64,000 bases of DNA, from positions 1,178,001 through 1,242,000 of the forward strand of contig NZ_VYRZ01000001.1 of NCBI RefSeq assembly GCF_008710705.1, written 5' to 3'. Position numbers and translations under genes: made by a program. Below, in pieces: positions 34,632-47,702 of this stretch. Below the pieces are notes generated by a model that ran no database searches, was not told the DNA's origin, and saw nothing but the letters and a program-made list of their open reading frames with translations. Positions within the stretch are counted from its first letter, which is position 1. Each line of letters opens with the position of its first letter. The DNA comes from Microbacterium radiodurans. Its GTDB lineage: Bacteria; Actinomycetota; Actinomycetes; Actinomycetales; Microbacteriaceae.

Positions 34632-35363
34632 ATGTCTCCCGTTTTCGACTGCCGCGATGAGACGCAGGTTCTCCCCGGCATGCGTCAGGCGCGCCAGGCC
34701 ATCGGCCGCGGCGACGTCATCGTCATGCCCACCGACACCGTCTACGGCGTCGCCGCCGACGCCTTCAGCGCGTCGGCCGTCGCCAAGCTGCTCGCCGCCA
34801 AGGGGCGGGGACGCCAGTCGCCGCCGCCGGTGCTCGTGGCCGGGATCGCGACGATGCGCGCGCTCGTCGCCGAGGTGCCCGAGCCGGTCGAACGCCTCGT
34901 CGAGGCGTTCTGGCCCGGGGGACTGACCATCGTCCTCCCCGCACAGCCATCGCTGTCGTGGGACCTCGGCGAGACGCACGGCACCGTCGCGGTCCGCATG
35001 CCCGCCGACCGTTTCGCCCTCGAGCTGCTCGAGGAGTGCGGCCCGCTCGCCGTCTCCAGCGCCAATCTCACCGGCAAGCCGGCCGCCATCTCGATCGACG
35101 ACGCGATCGGGATGCTGGGAGACAGCGTCTCGGTCTACCTCGACGGCGGCGTGGTCGCCACCGGCGTCGCCTCGACCATCATCGATGCGACGCCGCTCGT
35201 CGGACCCGACCCGCAGCCGGTGCGCGTCCTCCGAGACGGCGCGGTCAGCCGCGAGGCCCTCCGCGACATCCTCGGCGATCTGCTCGAACCCGACGCCGAG
35301 CCGGAGCATCCGGAGGCGGCCAACCGGACGCCGGGCCCGGATCCGGCCGGCAGCAGCGCGTGA
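34632..35363 (+). CDS. tsaC: L-threonylcarbamoyladenylate synthase (Sua5/YrdC family)
   Basis: 243 residues. Core YrdC features: PTDTVYGVAADAF (33-45), a modified KRxxGQ-like stretch (KGRGRQSPPPVLV), FWPGGLTIVLP and SSANLTGKPA. It makes threonylcarbamoyl-AMP from threonine, bicarbonate and ATP for t6A in tRNA. A TAGACT box lies 9 bases before the ATG with no ribosome site. A C-terminal ~35 residue acidic tail is extra. Its stop overlaps the wecA-like start (GTGA). Confidence 0.93.
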   Translation: MSPVFDCRDETQVLPGMRQARQAIGRGDVIVMPTDTVYGVAADAFSASAVAKLLAAKGRGRQSPPPVLVAGIATMRALVAEVPEPVERLVEAFWPGGLTIVLPAQPSLSWDLGETHGTVAVRMPADRFALELLEECGPLAVSSANLTGKPAAISIDDAIGMLGDSVSVYLDGGVVATGVASTIIDATPLVGPDPQPVRVLRDGAVSREALRDILGDLLEPDAEPEHPEAANRTPGPDPAGSSA

Positions 35364-36517
35364 GGCTGTACCTCGCCACCTTCGTCGTGACCGCCCTCCT
35401 GACCTTCGGGCTGACGTGGGCGGTGTGGCGCGTGAGCCTCCGGTACAAGCTGTACCCCGGCATCCGCGAGCGCGACGTGCACAAGACGCCGACGCCCCGC
35501 CTCGGCGGGGTCGGCATGTTCCTCGGGGCCGCCGCCGTCATCCTGACGTCGTCGCAGATCCCGTTCTTCGCGATCTTCTGGGCCGAGCCCGAGCCGATCT
35601 GGGCGATCCTCGGCGCGACCGCCCTCATCGTCGCCGTGGGCGTCGCCGACGATCTGTGGGACCTCGACTGGCTCATCAAGCTCGGCGCGCAGTTCCTCGC
35701 GGCCGGCATCATCGTGGGCTTCGGGGGAGTGCAGCTGTACTCGCTCCCGATCGGCGGGCAGACGGTGGTCTCCAGCGCCGCGAGCTTCACGATCTCGGTG
35801 TTCTCGATCGTGATCGTGATGAACGCCGTCAACTTCATCGACGGTCTCGACGGTCTGGTCGCCGGCGTCGCACTCATCGCGAACGGCGTCTTCTTCACCT
35901 ACACCTACCTGCTCGGACGCGACTTCGGCGGCAGCAGCTACAGCAACCTGGCGTCGTTCCTCGCCGTCGTCCTGCTCGGGGTCTGCGCGGGCTTCCTGCC
36001 ACTCAACTGGAACCCGGCCAAGCTCTTCATGGGCGATTCCGGCGCGCTCATGATCGGCCTGCTGATGGCGTCGTCGGCCATCCTCGTGACCGGAACCCTC
36101 GTGCCGCCGACCGGCGATAACGACGTCTTCGGGCGCTCGCAGCTGCTCGGCGCCTTCATCCCGATCCTCCTGCCGGTGGTCGTCGTGCTCCTGCCGCTGC
36201 TCGATTTCGGCATGGCGGTGCTGCGGCGCATGTCGCGCGGCAAGTCGCCGTTCTCTCCCGACCGGAAGCACCTCCACCACCGCATGCTCGACATGGGGCA
36301 CAGCGACCGTGACGCCGTGCTGGTCTTCTACGCCTGGACCACGATCGTCAGCCTCTCCGTGCTCCTGATGTACATCGGCACGACAGCCGCCTGGCCGGGC
36401 GACTACCTGTTCGGCGCCGGCTTCCTGGTGGTCGGCGTCATCGCCTGCATCGTCGTGACCGTCATCCCCGCCCGACCCACCCGACCCGCCCCGATCCCGA
36501 AGGAGCCCGTCCCGTGA
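35360..36517 (+). CDS. wecA: MraY/WecA-family undecaprenyl-phosphate sugar-1-phosphate transferase
   Basis: 385 residues with about eleven membrane helices. Diagnostic blocks: HKTPTPRLGG, VADDLWDLDW (Mg-binding Asp pair), NAVNFIDGLDGL, FMGDSGAL and the cytoplasmic KHLHHRMLDMGHS histidine motif. It transfers a GlcNAc-1-phosphate-type unit to undecaprenyl phosphate, the first step for wall glycopolymers. It lies between tsaC and the ATP synthase operon in actinobacteria and is coupled to both neighbours by 4-base overlaps. The sugar specificity is inferred from the family. Confidence 0.92.
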   Translation: MRLYLATFVVTALLTFGLTWAVWRVSLRYKLYPGIRERDVHKTPTPRLGGVGMFLGAAAVILTSSQIPFFAIFWAEPEPIWAILGATALIVAVGVADDLWDLDWLIKLGAQFLAAGIIVGFGGVQLYSLPIGGQTVVSSAASFTISVFSIVIVMNAVNFIDGLDGLVAGVALIANGVFFTYTYLLGRDFGGSSYSNLASFLAVVLLGVCAGFLPLNWNPAKLFMGDSGALMIGLLMASSAILVTGTLVPPTGDNDVFGRSQLLGAFIPILLPVVVVLLPLLDFGMAVLRRMSRGKSPFSPDRKHLHHRMLDMGHSDRDAVLVFYAWTTIVSLSVLLMYIGTTAAWPGDYLFGAGFLVVGVIACIVVTVIPARPTRPAPIPKEPVP

Positions 36518-37023
36518 CTTCTCCCGTCCCCGACTCCCGTTCCACGCCCGACCCGTCGGGCCGCCACAGCATCTCGAGCACTCCGCTGCTGCGCGCCTCC
36601 CTTCTGTGGGGTCTCGGCGTCGGCCTCGTGATCGCGGGCGTCATGGCGCTCATCGGCTTCTTCGTCGCCGGTGGCGAGGGCGCGGCCAGCGGCGCGCTCG
36701 GCGCCCTCGTCGGGGTCATCTTCCCGGCCTTCACCGCGCTCAGCATCCTTCTCGGCAACCGCTGGTACGGACACCCGCAGTGGCTGCAGATCTTCTTCGC
36801 GGTGGTGCTGGGCGGCTGGCTGCTCAAGTTCGTGCTGGTGATCATCGCCCTGCTCGTCCTGTTCCAGGTCGACTGGCTCGTGCGCGGCATCTTCGCCCTG
36901 GCCGTCATCGTCGCCGCCGTCGCCTCGCTCGCCGTCGACATGGTCGTCCTCAGCCGGATGCGGCTCTCGGGGGCATCGGACGTCACCCTTCCGACCGCGG
37001 AGTCGCTGCGGGACCAGGAATGA
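36514..37023 (+). CDS. AtpI-like membrane protein
   Basis: 169 residues, GTG start overlapping the wecA stop by 4 bases. A polar start (1-28), then four hydrophobic helices (about 30-52, 57-75, 90-113, 120-145). Position just upstream of atpB and size match the small AtpI-type proteins of ATP synthase operons, but the sequence is diverged, so the identity rests mainly on context. It could assist assembly of the c-ring or ion homeostasis. Confidence 0.72.
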   Translation: MTSPVPDSRSTPDPSGRHSISSTPLLRASLLWGLGVGLVIAGVMALIGFFVAGGEGAASGALGALVGVIFPAFTALSILLGNRWYGHPQWLQIFFAVVLGGWLLKFVLVIIALLVLFQVDWLVRGIFALAVIVAAVASLAVDMVVLSRMRLSGASDVTLPTAESLRDQE

Positions 37024-37179
37024 TCGGCCGACCGATTAGGAAGACGGTGAAGGTTTGATAGTGTGGGAGTACACTCTGCGGCTGGTGGGCAGTGGCGACA
37101 CTGAGGCCCCGCTGGAGTTGTTCTCTTCTGACCCTCACCGAGCTAGTCACGGCTGGCCCGAGAAGCTGGAGCCAACACG
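37024..37179 (+). promoter_or_regulatory. Leader region of the ATP synthase operon
   Basis: 156 bases without a gene. Contains TTGATA (37055-37060) and TACACT (37070-37075) and an overlapping GATAGT; the spacing of the first two is too short for a standard pair, so the exact promoter is unsettled. A weak ribosome site (GGAG) lies 8 bases before the atpB TTG. No riboswitch recognised. Confidence 0.4.
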
Positions 37180-38269
<1,090 letters not shown>

Positions 38270-38301
38270 TCCCGACCGCGACCCACAGATAAGGAGACAG
38301 G

Positions 38302-38859
38302 ATGCTGAAGGCTCTTGTCACGCTTGCCGCGGAGGAGGGGGGATCGGACCAGATCCCGATCCTTCCGGCGTACTACGACATCATCTGGTCGGCGGTGTGC
38401 TTCGTCGTCATCATCTTCGTCGTCGTGCGCTACGCGCTGCCGCGCCTGAACACGGTGCTCGACGCGCGCAGCGCCGCCATCGAGGGCAACATCGCGAAGG
38501 CGGACGAGGCCCAGCGTGCTGCTGAGGCGGCGCTCGAGGAGTACACCGCCCAGCTCGCCGAGGCCCGCAAGGAAGCCGGCGAGATCCGCGACGCGGCGCG
38601 CGAGGACGGTCGCAAGATCGTCAGCGACGCCAAGCAGAACGCCTCGGCCGAGGCCGAGCGCCTGACCGCCGCGGCCCACACCCAGATCGAAGCCGAGCGC
38701 CAGGCCGCGGCAGTCTCGCTCCGCAGCGAGGTGGGCACGCTCGCACTCGACCTCGCCGGCGGCGTCATCGGCGAGACCCTGTCGGACGACGCGAAGGCCC
38801 AGGCCGTCGTCGACCGCTTCCTCGCCGAGCTCGAGACCTCCGAGAAGGCGTCGAACTGA
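38302..38859 (+). CDS. atpF: F1Fo ATP synthase subunit b
   Basis: 185 residues. One N-terminal membrane helix (about 24-46) followed by a long charged coiled coil (Ala/Glu/Arg-rich, 55-180) that reaches up to the F1 head. Site AAGGAGACAGG before the ATG. Peripheral stalk subunit; its stop overlaps the atpH start by one base. Confidence 0.95.
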   Translation: MLKALVTLAAEEGGSDQIPILPAYYDIIWSAVCFVVIIFVVVRYALPRLNTVLDARSAAIEGNIAKADEAQRAAEAALEEYTAQLAEARKEAGEIRDAAREDGRKIVSDAKQNASAEAERLTAAAHTQIEAERQAAAVSLRSEVGTLALDLAGGVIGETLSDDAKAQAVVDRFLAELETSEKASN

Positions 38860-39647
38860 TGGGCAGCGCGACCACTCAGGCACTCGCCGCGACGACGGCA
38901 GCCGTCGGCGAGACCGGCGGGCTGACGCTCGACGTGTCCGGCGAGCTGTTCGTCGCCGCGCGGGCTCTGGCGGACTCGTCGCAGCTGAGCGGCGCGCTGA
39001 CGGACAAGGCGGCGTCGCCGCAGGCCCGCGACGCGGTCGTCTCCGGTGTGTTCGGATCGACCCTCAGCCCGCAGGCCGTGTCTCTGCTGCGGACGGCTGT
39101 CGCGCAGCGGTGGTCGTCGGTCGACGACTTCGTCGACGCCGTCGAGGAGCTCGCGATCCGCGTGGCCGCCGTCGCCGACACCGGCGACGTCGAGAACGAG
39201 CTGTTCGGCGTGCTCCACACGGTCGCGGCGAACCCCGACCTGGAGCTCGCGCTGGGCAGCCGTCTCGGCGACAACGCGTCGAAGGGCGCGCTCGTCGAGC
39301 GCCTGCTCGATGGTCGCGCCAGCGCGGCGACGCGTCTGATCGCCTCGGCGATCGTGCAGCGGCCGCGGGAGCGTCGGGTTCGCCAGCTCCTCGACCGCGC
39401 CATCCGCATCGTCTCGAGCCAGCGGGGTCGCGTCGTGGCGACGGTCCGCGCGGCCGCACCGCTGAGCGATCAGCAGCGGGTACGACTGACCGAGACGCTC
39501 TCGAGCCGCTACGGCACCGTCGTGTCGCTCAACCTGCTCGTCGACCCCGCGGTCGTGGGCGGGCTGCGGATCGAGATCGGCGACGACGTCATCGACGCCA
39601 CCGTCGCCTCCCGCCTCTCCGATCTCCGCCAGCGACTGGCGGGCTGA
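38859..39647 (+). CDS. atpH: F1Fo ATP synthase subunit delta
   Basis: 262 residues, longer than the ~177 of E. coli but normal for actinobacteria. N-terminal helical bundle (30-110) and the conserved C-terminal block VRAAAPLSDQQRVRLTETLS and DPAVVGGLRIEIGDDVIDAT, which contacts subunit b. It links the peripheral stalk to the alpha subunits. Confidence 0.95.
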   Translation: MGSATTQALAATTAAVGETGGLTLDVSGELFVAARALADSSQLSGALTDKAASPQARDAVVSGVFGSTLSPQAVSLLRTAVAQRWSSVDDFVDAVEELAIRVAAVADTGDVENELFGVLHTVAANPDLELALGSRLGDNASKGALVERLLDGRASAATRLIASAIVQRPRERRVRQLLDRAIRIVSSQRGRVVATVRAAAPLSDQQRVRLTETLSSRYGTVVSLNLLVDPAVVGGLRIEIGDDVIDATVASRLSDLRQRLAG

Positions 39648-39719
39648 CCCACTTCCCGCCCGCTGGGGCGGACCGGCCGGACGCATCCGGACCCACAGAC
39701 TCAGGACCGAAGGAACACC

Positions 39720-41360
39720 ATGGCAGAACTGTCCATCAGCCCGGATGTCATCCGTGACGCGCTGAAAGACTTCGTCGCCGCGTACGAGCCCACCGGGGCC
39801 GCCGCGACCGAGGTCGGCACCGTCGTCGACGCGGCCGACGGAATCGCCCACGTCGAGGGTCTGCCCGGCGTCATGGCGAACGAGCTCGTCCGCTTCGATA
39901 ACGGCGTCGAGGGCCTCGCGCAGAACCTCGACGAGAACGAGATCGGCGTCGTCGTCCTCGGTGACTTCGCGGGCATCCAGGCCGGCCAGAAGGTCACCCG
40001 CACCGGCGAGGTGCTCTCGGTCGGCGTCGGCGAGGGATACCTCGGTCGCGTCGTCGACCCGCTCGGCAGCCCGATCGACGGTCTCGGCGAGATCGCGACC
40101 GTCGGCCGCCGCGCCCTGGAGCTGCAGGCGCCCGGCGTCATGCAGCGCAAAAGCGTGCACGAGCCGATGCAGACCGGCATCAAGGCGATCGACGCGATGA
40201 TCCCGGTCGGCCGCGGTCAGCGTCAGCTGATCATCGGCGACCGCCAGACCGGCAAGACGGCGATCGCGATCGACACGATCATCAACCAGAAGGCGAACTG
40301 GGAGTCGGGCGACGTCAACAAGCAGGTCCGCTGCATCTACGTCGCCATCGGCCAGAAGGGCTCGACCATCGCCTCGGTGAAGGGCGCGCTCGAAGAGGCC
40401 GGCGCCATGGAGTACACCACCATCGTGGCGGCTCCGGCATCCGACCCCGCGGGCTTCAAGTACCTCGCCCCCTACACCGGCTCGGCCATCGGTCAGCACT
40501 GGATGTACGAGGGCAAGCACGTCCTGATCATCTTCGACGACCTGTCGAAGCAGGCCGAGGCCTACCGTGCCGTCTCGCTGCTGCTGCGTCGTCCGCCGGG
40601 CCGCGAGGCGTACCCCGGCGACGTCTTCTACCTGCACTCGCGTCTGCTCGAGCGCTGCGCGAAGCTCTCGGACGAGCTCGGTGCGGGCTCGATGACCGGT
40701 CTGCCGATCATCGAGACGAAGGCCAACGACGTCTCGGCCTACATCCCGACGAATGTGATCTCGATCACCGACGGCCAGATCTTCCTGCAGTCGGACCTCT
40801 TCAACGCGAACCAGCGTCCCGCGGTCGACGTGGGCATCTCGGTGTCGCGCGTCGGCGGTGACGCTCAGGTGAAGTCGATCAAGAAGGTCTCGGGCACGCT
40901 GAAGCTCGAACTCGCCCAGTACCGGTCGCTCGAGGCGTTCGCGATGTTCGCCTCAGACCTCGACGCCGCCTCGCGTCGCCAGCTGGCCCGCGGCGCGCGT
41001 CTGACCGAGCTGCTCAAGCAGCCGCAGTACTCGCCGTACCCGGTCGAGGAGCAGGTCGTCTCGATCTGGGCCGGCACGAACGGCAAGCTCGACACGATCG
41101 AGGTCGAGGACGTCCTGCGTTTCGAGCGCGATCTGCTCGACTACCTCGGCCGCAGCACGTCGATCCTGCAGAAGCTGCGCGACACCAACGTGCTCAGCGA
41201 CGACATCGTCGCCGAGCTCGAGACGGTGGTCGACGAGTTCGTGCTCGAGTTCCAGGGCGGCAAGGGCCAGGCGATCAACAAGCCGGGCCGCGAAGATGTC
41301 GCTGCCGCGGGGGCCGAAGACGTGAACCAGGAGCAGATCGTCAAGGGCCGCCGCGCCTGA
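39720..41360 (+). CDS. atpA: F1Fo ATP synthase subunit alpha
   Basis: 546 residues. Beta-barrel start, nucleotide domain with P-loop GDRQTGKT (173-180), [11 protein letters not shown], and the [13 protein letters not shown] block that includes the arginine finger. Non-catalytic nucleotide-binding subunit of the F1 hexamer. ATG preceded by GAAGGAACACC. Confidence 0.98.
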   Translation: MAELSISPDVIRDALKDFVAAYEPTGAAATEVGTVVDAADGIAHVEGLPGVMANELVRFDNGVEGLAQNLDENEIGVVVLGDFAGIQAGQKVTRTGEVLSVGVGEGYLGRVVDPLGSPIDGLGEIATVGRRALELQAPGVMQRKSVHEPMQTGIKAIDAMIPVGRGQRQLIIGDRQTGKTAIAIDTIINQKANWESGDVNKQVRCIYVAIGQKGSTIASVKGALEEAGAMEYTTIVAAPASDPAGFKYLAPYTGSAIGQHWMYEGKHVLIIFDDLSKQAEAYRAVSLLLRRPPGREAYPGDVFYLHSRLLERCAKLSDELGAGSMTGLPIIETKANDVSAYIPTNVISITDGQIFLQSDLFNANQRPAVDVGISVSRVGGDAQVKSIKKVSGTLKLELAQYRSLEAFAMFASDLDAASRRQLARGARLTELLKQPQYSPYPVEEQVVSIWAGTNGKLDTIEVEDVLRFERDLLDYLGRSTSILQKLRDTNVLSDDIVAELETVVDEFVLEFQGGKGQAINKPGREDVAAAGAEDVNQEQIVKGRRA

Positions 41361-41379
41361 CGCGGAGGACGACACACTT

Positions 41380-42282
41380 ATGGGCGCACAACTCCGGGTC
41401 TACAAGCAGAAGATCAGTTCTGCTCAGACGACCAAGAAGATCACGAAGGCGATGGAGCTCATCGCGGCTTCGCGCATTCAGAAGGCGATGGGTCGCGTCC
41501 GCGCGTCCTCTCCCTTCGCGCGGGCCGTGACGCGTGCCGTCTCCGCGGTGGCGACCCACTCCGACGTCGAGCACCCGCTGACGACCGAGCGCGAGACGAT
41601 CCGCCGCTCCGCGGTGGTCATCTTCGCCTCCGACCGCGGCCTCGCCGGCGCGTTCAACTCGCAGATCCTCCGTGAGGGTCTCGAGGTGGCCGAGCTGCTG
41701 CGCTCGCAGGGCAAGGAAGTGGATTACTACCTCATCGGCCGCAAGGCCGTCGGGTACTTCCAGTTCCGACGCATGCGTGCCGCAGGGGAGTGGACGGGCG
41801 ACACCGACACCCCGCACTTCAGCACCGCCGAACAGGTCGCGGGTGCCCTTCTGGACGCCTACGCCCAGGGCGGCGAAGACGGCGGCGTCGACGAGATCCA
41901 CCTCGTCTACAACCGTTTCGTCAGCATGATGACGCAGACCCCCGAGTCGGTCCGACTGCTGCCGCTCGAGGTCGTCGAAGCGGATGCCGACAGTGCCGCC
42001 ACGTCGCCGGTGTACCCGCTGTACGAATTCGAACCCGACCCCGAGACGGTGCTCGACGCGCTGCTGCCGGTGTACGTCCAGAGCCGCATCTTCAACGCGC
42101 TGCTCCAGTCGTCCGCTGCGAAGCACGCCGCGACCCAGAAGGCGATGAAGTCGGCCAGCGACAACGCCGACAAGCTCATCACCGACTACACCCGCCTGCG
42201 CAACAACGCTCGCCAGGCCGAGATCACTCAGCAGATCGCCGAGATCGTCGGCGGCGCCGACGCCCTGGCGTCGGGCAAATAA
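41380..42282 (+). CDS. atpG: F1Fo ATP synthase subunit gamma
   Basis: 300 residues. The two terminal helices of the central rotor shaft are recognisable: [14 protein letters not shown] at the start and [21 protein letters not shown] at the end. The middle contains the Rossmann-like globular part ([13 protein letters not shown]). It rotates inside the alpha3-beta3 head. Confidence 0.97.
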   Translation: MGAQLRVYKQKISSAQTTKKITKAMELIAASRIQKAMGRVRASSPFARAVTRAVSAVATHSDVEHPLTTERETIRRSAVVIFASDRGLAGAFNSQILREGLEVAELLRSQGKEVDYYLIGRKAVGYFQFRRMRAAGEWTGDTDTPHFSTAEQVAGALLDAYAQGGEDGGVDEIHLVYNRFVSMMTQTPESVRLLPLEVVEADADSAATSPVYPLYEFEPDPETVLDALLPVYVQSRIFNALLQSSAAKHAATQKAMKSASDNADKLITDYTRLRNNARQAEITQQIAEIVGGADALASGK

Positions 42283-43749
<1,467 letters not shown>

Positions 43750-43750
43750 C

Positions 43751-44008
43751 ATGGCTCTGACGGTCACGCTCGTCTCCGCTGAGGCGGAGGTCTGGTCCGG
43801 CGAGGCGACCCTCGTCGTGGCCAAGACGGTCGAGGGCGAGATTGGCTTCATGGCTGGTCACGAGCCGGTCCTGGCGATCCTGGCCGAGGGCCAGGTTCGC
43901 ATCACCCAGCCGGGTGGGGCCAAGATCGTCGCCAACGCGCAGGACGGCTTCCTGTCGATGGAGGGCGACGAGCTCACCATCGTCGCCGGCAACGCCGCTC
44001 TGGCCTGA
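43751..44008 (+). CDS. atpC: F1Fo ATP synthase subunit epsilon
   Basis: 85 residues. Only the N-terminal beta-sandwich domain is present (VSAEAEVWSGEA, EGEIGFMAGHEPVLAIL); the C-terminal regulatory helices of E. coli epsilon are missing, as in many actinobacterial short forms. Starts one base after the atpD stop. Last gene of the operon, followed by a strong terminator. Confidence 0.95.
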   Translation: MALTVTLVSAEAEVWSGEATLVVAKTVEGEIGFMAGHEPVLAILAEGQVRITQPGGAKIVANAQDGFLSMEGDELTIVAGNAALA

Positions 44009-44019
44009 CGACAGCACGA

Positions 44020-44057
44020 CGCGAGAGACCACACCCGAGCGGGTGTGGTCTCTCGCG
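44020..44057 (+). terminator. Terminator of the ATP synthase operon
   Basis: 17-bp perfect stem (44020-44036 with 44041-44057, loop GAGC), 11 bases after the atpC stop. Confidence 0.9.
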
Positions 44058-44075
44058 TTGAGGGGAGATGATCGG

Positions 44076-44825
44076 ATGCTGGTGCTCCTGCCGCCCTCCG
44101 AGACGAAGCACGCGGGCGGCGACGGCGGGCCGCTCGATCTGTCGGCGCTGGCCCTGCCCGCGCTGCTTCCGCAGCGCCGTGCGACCGTCGACGCGCTCGT
44201 CGCGTTGTCGGAGGATCCGGTGAACGCGATGCGGGTCCTCAAGCTCAGCGCCCGCCAGCACGGCGAGGTCGCCGTGAACGCCGCCGTGCCCACGGCGCCG
44301 ACGATGCCCGCGATCGATCGGTACACCGGCGTCCTCTACGACGCGCTCCATGCCGGGACCCTCGACGCCGCCGCGCGTCGGTGGTCGGGGGTTCACGTGA
44401 TGATCCAGTCGGCCCCCTTCGGACCCATCGGAGCGCTGGACCCGATTCCGGCCTACCGACTGGCGGCCGGGACGTCGGTGCCCGGCATCCCGGCCCTCCG
44501 TCGTCACTGGGCGGAGGCGTCGACGGCGGCGCTGGCTGCGGCGCGCCCGGACTTCATCCTCGACCTGCGCTCGGAAGCGTATGCGGCTCTCGCGCCGGTG
44601 CCGGCGTCCGTGCCCTCCGCGTTCGTACGGGTCGTGACCCCGGGGGAGGACGGCGCGGTCCGGGCGCTCAACCACTTCAACAAGCACGCGAAGGGCGCGT
44701 TCACCCGCGCGCTCGCGCAGTCCCGTCCGCGCGTGGGCTCGCGCGCAGGACTGTTGCGGTGGGCGGAGTCGTCCGGCTGGTCGCTTCGCGAGGGGGCAGC
44801 GGGCGAACTCGACCTCGTGGTCTGA
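44076..44825 (+). CDS. yaaA: YaaA/UPF0246 family peroxide-stress protein
   Basis: 249 residues from ATG 44076 (site GAGGGGAG upstream). The family signature is clear: LLPPSETKHAGG at the start, RYTGVLYDAL, QSAPFGPIGALDPIPAYRL, then DLRSEAY and FNKHAKGAFTRAL. E. coli YaaA lowers free iron during peroxide stress and binds DNA; the role here is inferred by family. Confidence 0.92.
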   Translation: MLVLLPPSETKHAGGDGGPLDLSALALPALLPQRRATVDALVALSEDPVNAMRVLKLSARQHGEVAVNAAVPTAPTMPAIDRYTGVLYDALHAGTLDAAARRWSGVHVMIQSAPFGPIGALDPIPAYRLAAGTSVPGIPALRRHWAEASTAALAAARPDFILDLRSEAYAALAPVPASVPSAFVRVVTPGEDGAVRALNHFNKHAKGAFTRALAQSRPRVGSRAGLLRWAESSGWSLREGAAGELDLVV

Positions 44826-44939
44826 CGGGATCAGAAACGGCCTGCGCACGTCCCACAGCCGATTCCCGGTTTTCGCTACCATGAGCGGCGAACGCCGACG
44901 CGAGCGCGTCGATGCGGGTCACGACTGAGGAGGTCGTTC

Positions 44940-45665
44940 ATGCCGGATTACTACGACGGTGGTGGTGCGGGCGCAGGAGCCATCCTCGCCCTCTTCCTCG
45001 TCATTCTGCCGATCATCTTGATCCTCGCCCTCGCCGGCTACCTGATCAGCTCGTTCTTCTTCATGAAACTCTTCGAGAAGGCGGGCGTGCAGGGGAAGTG
45101 GCGCGCGTGGGTGCCGGTCTACCGCGAGATGGTCTTCGCCAAGCTCGGCGATCTGTCGCCGTGGGTGATGCTCGGCGCGATCCTCATCGGCAGCATCCTG
45201 GGAAGCTCGACGAGCGCGTTCGGCATCGGGTTCATCTTCTACCTGCTCCCGATCGCCGCGCTCGTGATGGCGAGCTACCGCGTCGGGCTCAAGCTCGGCA
45301 AGGACTGGCCGCTGCTTCTCCTCTACCTGATCCCGACGCTCGGCCAGTTCATCTGGCTCGGCATCGCGGCGTTCTCGCACTCGCGCTGGAACCCGCACGT
45401 GGCCCCGTCGCCCTGGCGGACGTCGTTCCTGCGCGACACGACCGTGTGGCAGGGCATCCCGGCGCAGCCGGACGCCGGTGCCGCCCCCGCTGCCGGAGCG
45501 TACGGCGCTCCGGACACGTACGCACCCCCGGCGGGAGGCGCCCCGCTCTCGCCCGCCGGTGCGTACCCGCCGCCCGCCGCGCCCGCTGCGCCGCCCGTGC
45601 CGCCGTCGGCGTCGCACCCGCCGACGACCGAGCCGCCTGCCCCGGACGGCACGCCCCGTCCCTGA
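44940..45665 (+). CDS. DUF5684-like membrane protein with Pro/Ala-rich tail
   Basis: 241 residues; ATG preceded by GAGGAGG. Four hydrophobic helices (about 14-41, 72-96, 100-115, 122-140), with the family-like GVQGKWRAWVPVYREMVFAKLG segment in the first loop and the GLKLGKDWPLLLLYLIPTLG helix split. From 165 the protein is a Pro/Ala/Gly-rich, probably disordered cytoplasmic tail. Function unknown. Confidence 0.82.
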   Translation: MPDYYDGGGAGAGAILALFLVILPIILILALAGYLISSFFFMKLFEKAGVQGKWRAWVPVYREMVFAKLGDLSPWVMLGAILIGSILGSSTSAFGIGFIFYLLPIAALVMASYRVGLKLGKDWPLLLLYLIPTLGQFIWLGIAAFSHSRWNPHVAPSPWRTSFLRDTTVWQGIPAQPDAGAAPAAGAYGAPDTYAPPAGGAPLSPAGAYPPPAAPAAPPVPPSASHPPTTEPPAPDGTPRP

Positions 45666-45673
45666 CGGGATCA

Positions 45674-45713
45674 TCGGGACCCTCGCGCGACGCGGGGGTC
45701 CCGAGTCCTTTTT
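45674..45713 (+). terminator. Intrinsic terminator with T-run
   Basis: 13-bp stem with one mismatch (45674-45686 with 45692-45704) followed by CCTTTTT at 45707-45713; the only classical hairpin plus T-run in the window. Confidence 0.85.
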
Positions 45714-45730
45714 GCGCGTAGCGTTGACCC

Positions 45731-46714
45731 ATGGACAACGCAGTGCCCACGCGCCGTCTCGGCGCCTCCGGTCTCCTCGTCTCCGCCGTCGGGCTCGGCT
45801 GCAACAACTTCGGCCGTGCCGGCACCGTCACCGAAGAGCTCGACGGCACGATCGCCGTCATCGATGCCGCCTTCGACGCGGACGTCACCCTCTTCGACAC
45901 GGCCGACATCTACGGCAAGGAACCCGGTCTGTCCGAGACGCTGATGGGGGAGGCCCTGCGGGGGCGCCGCGACCGGGTCGTGCTCGCGACGAAGTTCGGC
46001 CACGAGGCCGTCGACGTCGGCATCCCCGGGGCGAAGGGCTCACGGTCCTACATCCGCCGCGCCGTCGAAGCGTCCCTGGGTCGTCTCCAGACGGACTGGA
46101 TCGACCTCTACCAGATGCACACCCCCGACCCGCAGACCCCGATCGAGGAGACCCTCGACGCGTTGACCGAGCTCGTCCGCGAGGGGAAGGTCCGCTACAT
46201 CGGTCACTCGAACTTCACCGGATGGCAGATCGCCGAGGCCGAGGCTGTCGCCCGTGCCCGGGGCGACGTCCCCTTCGTGTCGGCGCAGAACCACTACAGC
46301 CTGCTCGTGCGCGGCGCAGAGCGCGAGGTGCTTCCGGCGGTGCGACGCTACGACCGGGGCTTCCTGCCGTACTTCCCGTTGCACAACGGTCTGCTCACCG
46401 GGAAGTTCTCGCGCGACCACGCACCGGCCGGAAGCCGCATCGCGCGGCAGCGACCACAGCTGTGGCGGGACGCGCCGTGGGAGGCGCTCGAGGCGTTCGA
46501 CCGGTTCTGCGACGAGCGCGGCGTGACGATGCTGCAGGCGACCGTCGGGTGGCTGCTCGCCCAGCCGGCGCTGACCAGCGTGATCGCCGGCGCAACCAGC
46601 CCGCAGCAGGTGTCCGGGAACGCTGCGGCGGCCTCGGCGTGGCATCCCGACGCCGACGACATCGCGACCATCGACGCGCTCTTCCCTCTCCCCGCCGATC
46701 CGGCCGCCGGCTAG
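45731..46714 (+). CDS. Aldo/keto reductase
   Basis: 327 residues. The AKR catalytic tetrad is visible: Asp in FDTADIYG, Tyr of the same block, Lys in LATKFGHE, His in YQMHTPDP, with VQNHYSLL-type and GWLLAQPALTSVIAGAT NADPH-binding blocks. A TAGCGT box lies 6 bases before the ATG, without ribosome site. Substrate unknown; AKR11/14-like subfamily by eye. Confidence 0.9.
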   Translation: MDNAVPTRRLGASGLLVSAVGLGCNNFGRAGTVTEELDGTIAVIDAAFDADVTLFDTADIYGKEPGLSETLMGEALRGRRDRVVLATKFGHEAVDVGIPGAKGSRSYIRRAVEASLGRLQTDWIDLYQMHTPDPQTPIEETLDALTELVREGKVRYIGHSNFTGWQIAEAEAVARARGDVPFVSAQNHYSLLVRGAEREVLPAVRRYDRGFLPYFPLHNGLLTGKFSRDHAPAGSRIARQRPQLWRDAPWEALEAFDRFCDERGVTMLQATVGWLLAQPALTSVIAGATSPQQVSGNAAAASAWHPDADDIATIDALFPLPADPAAG

Positions 46715-46790
46715 CAGGGGCGCCCGGCCGCGGGTGCGTCTACTAGAGTGTGTGACACGCCGTTCCGCCGATGAAAGAAGTGTGACCTCC

Positions 46791-47636
<846 letters not shown>

Positions 47637-47702
47637 GCGGTCGGGTCCGCGTCCCGCGAACGGCCGGAGTCGCGTCGGGTCCTCGCGCGGTTGTATCGAC
47701 GG

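Noticed and set aside
37024-37179. Riboswitch before the ATP synthase operon
   Set aside because: No conserved aptamer pattern seen; treated as a simple leader.
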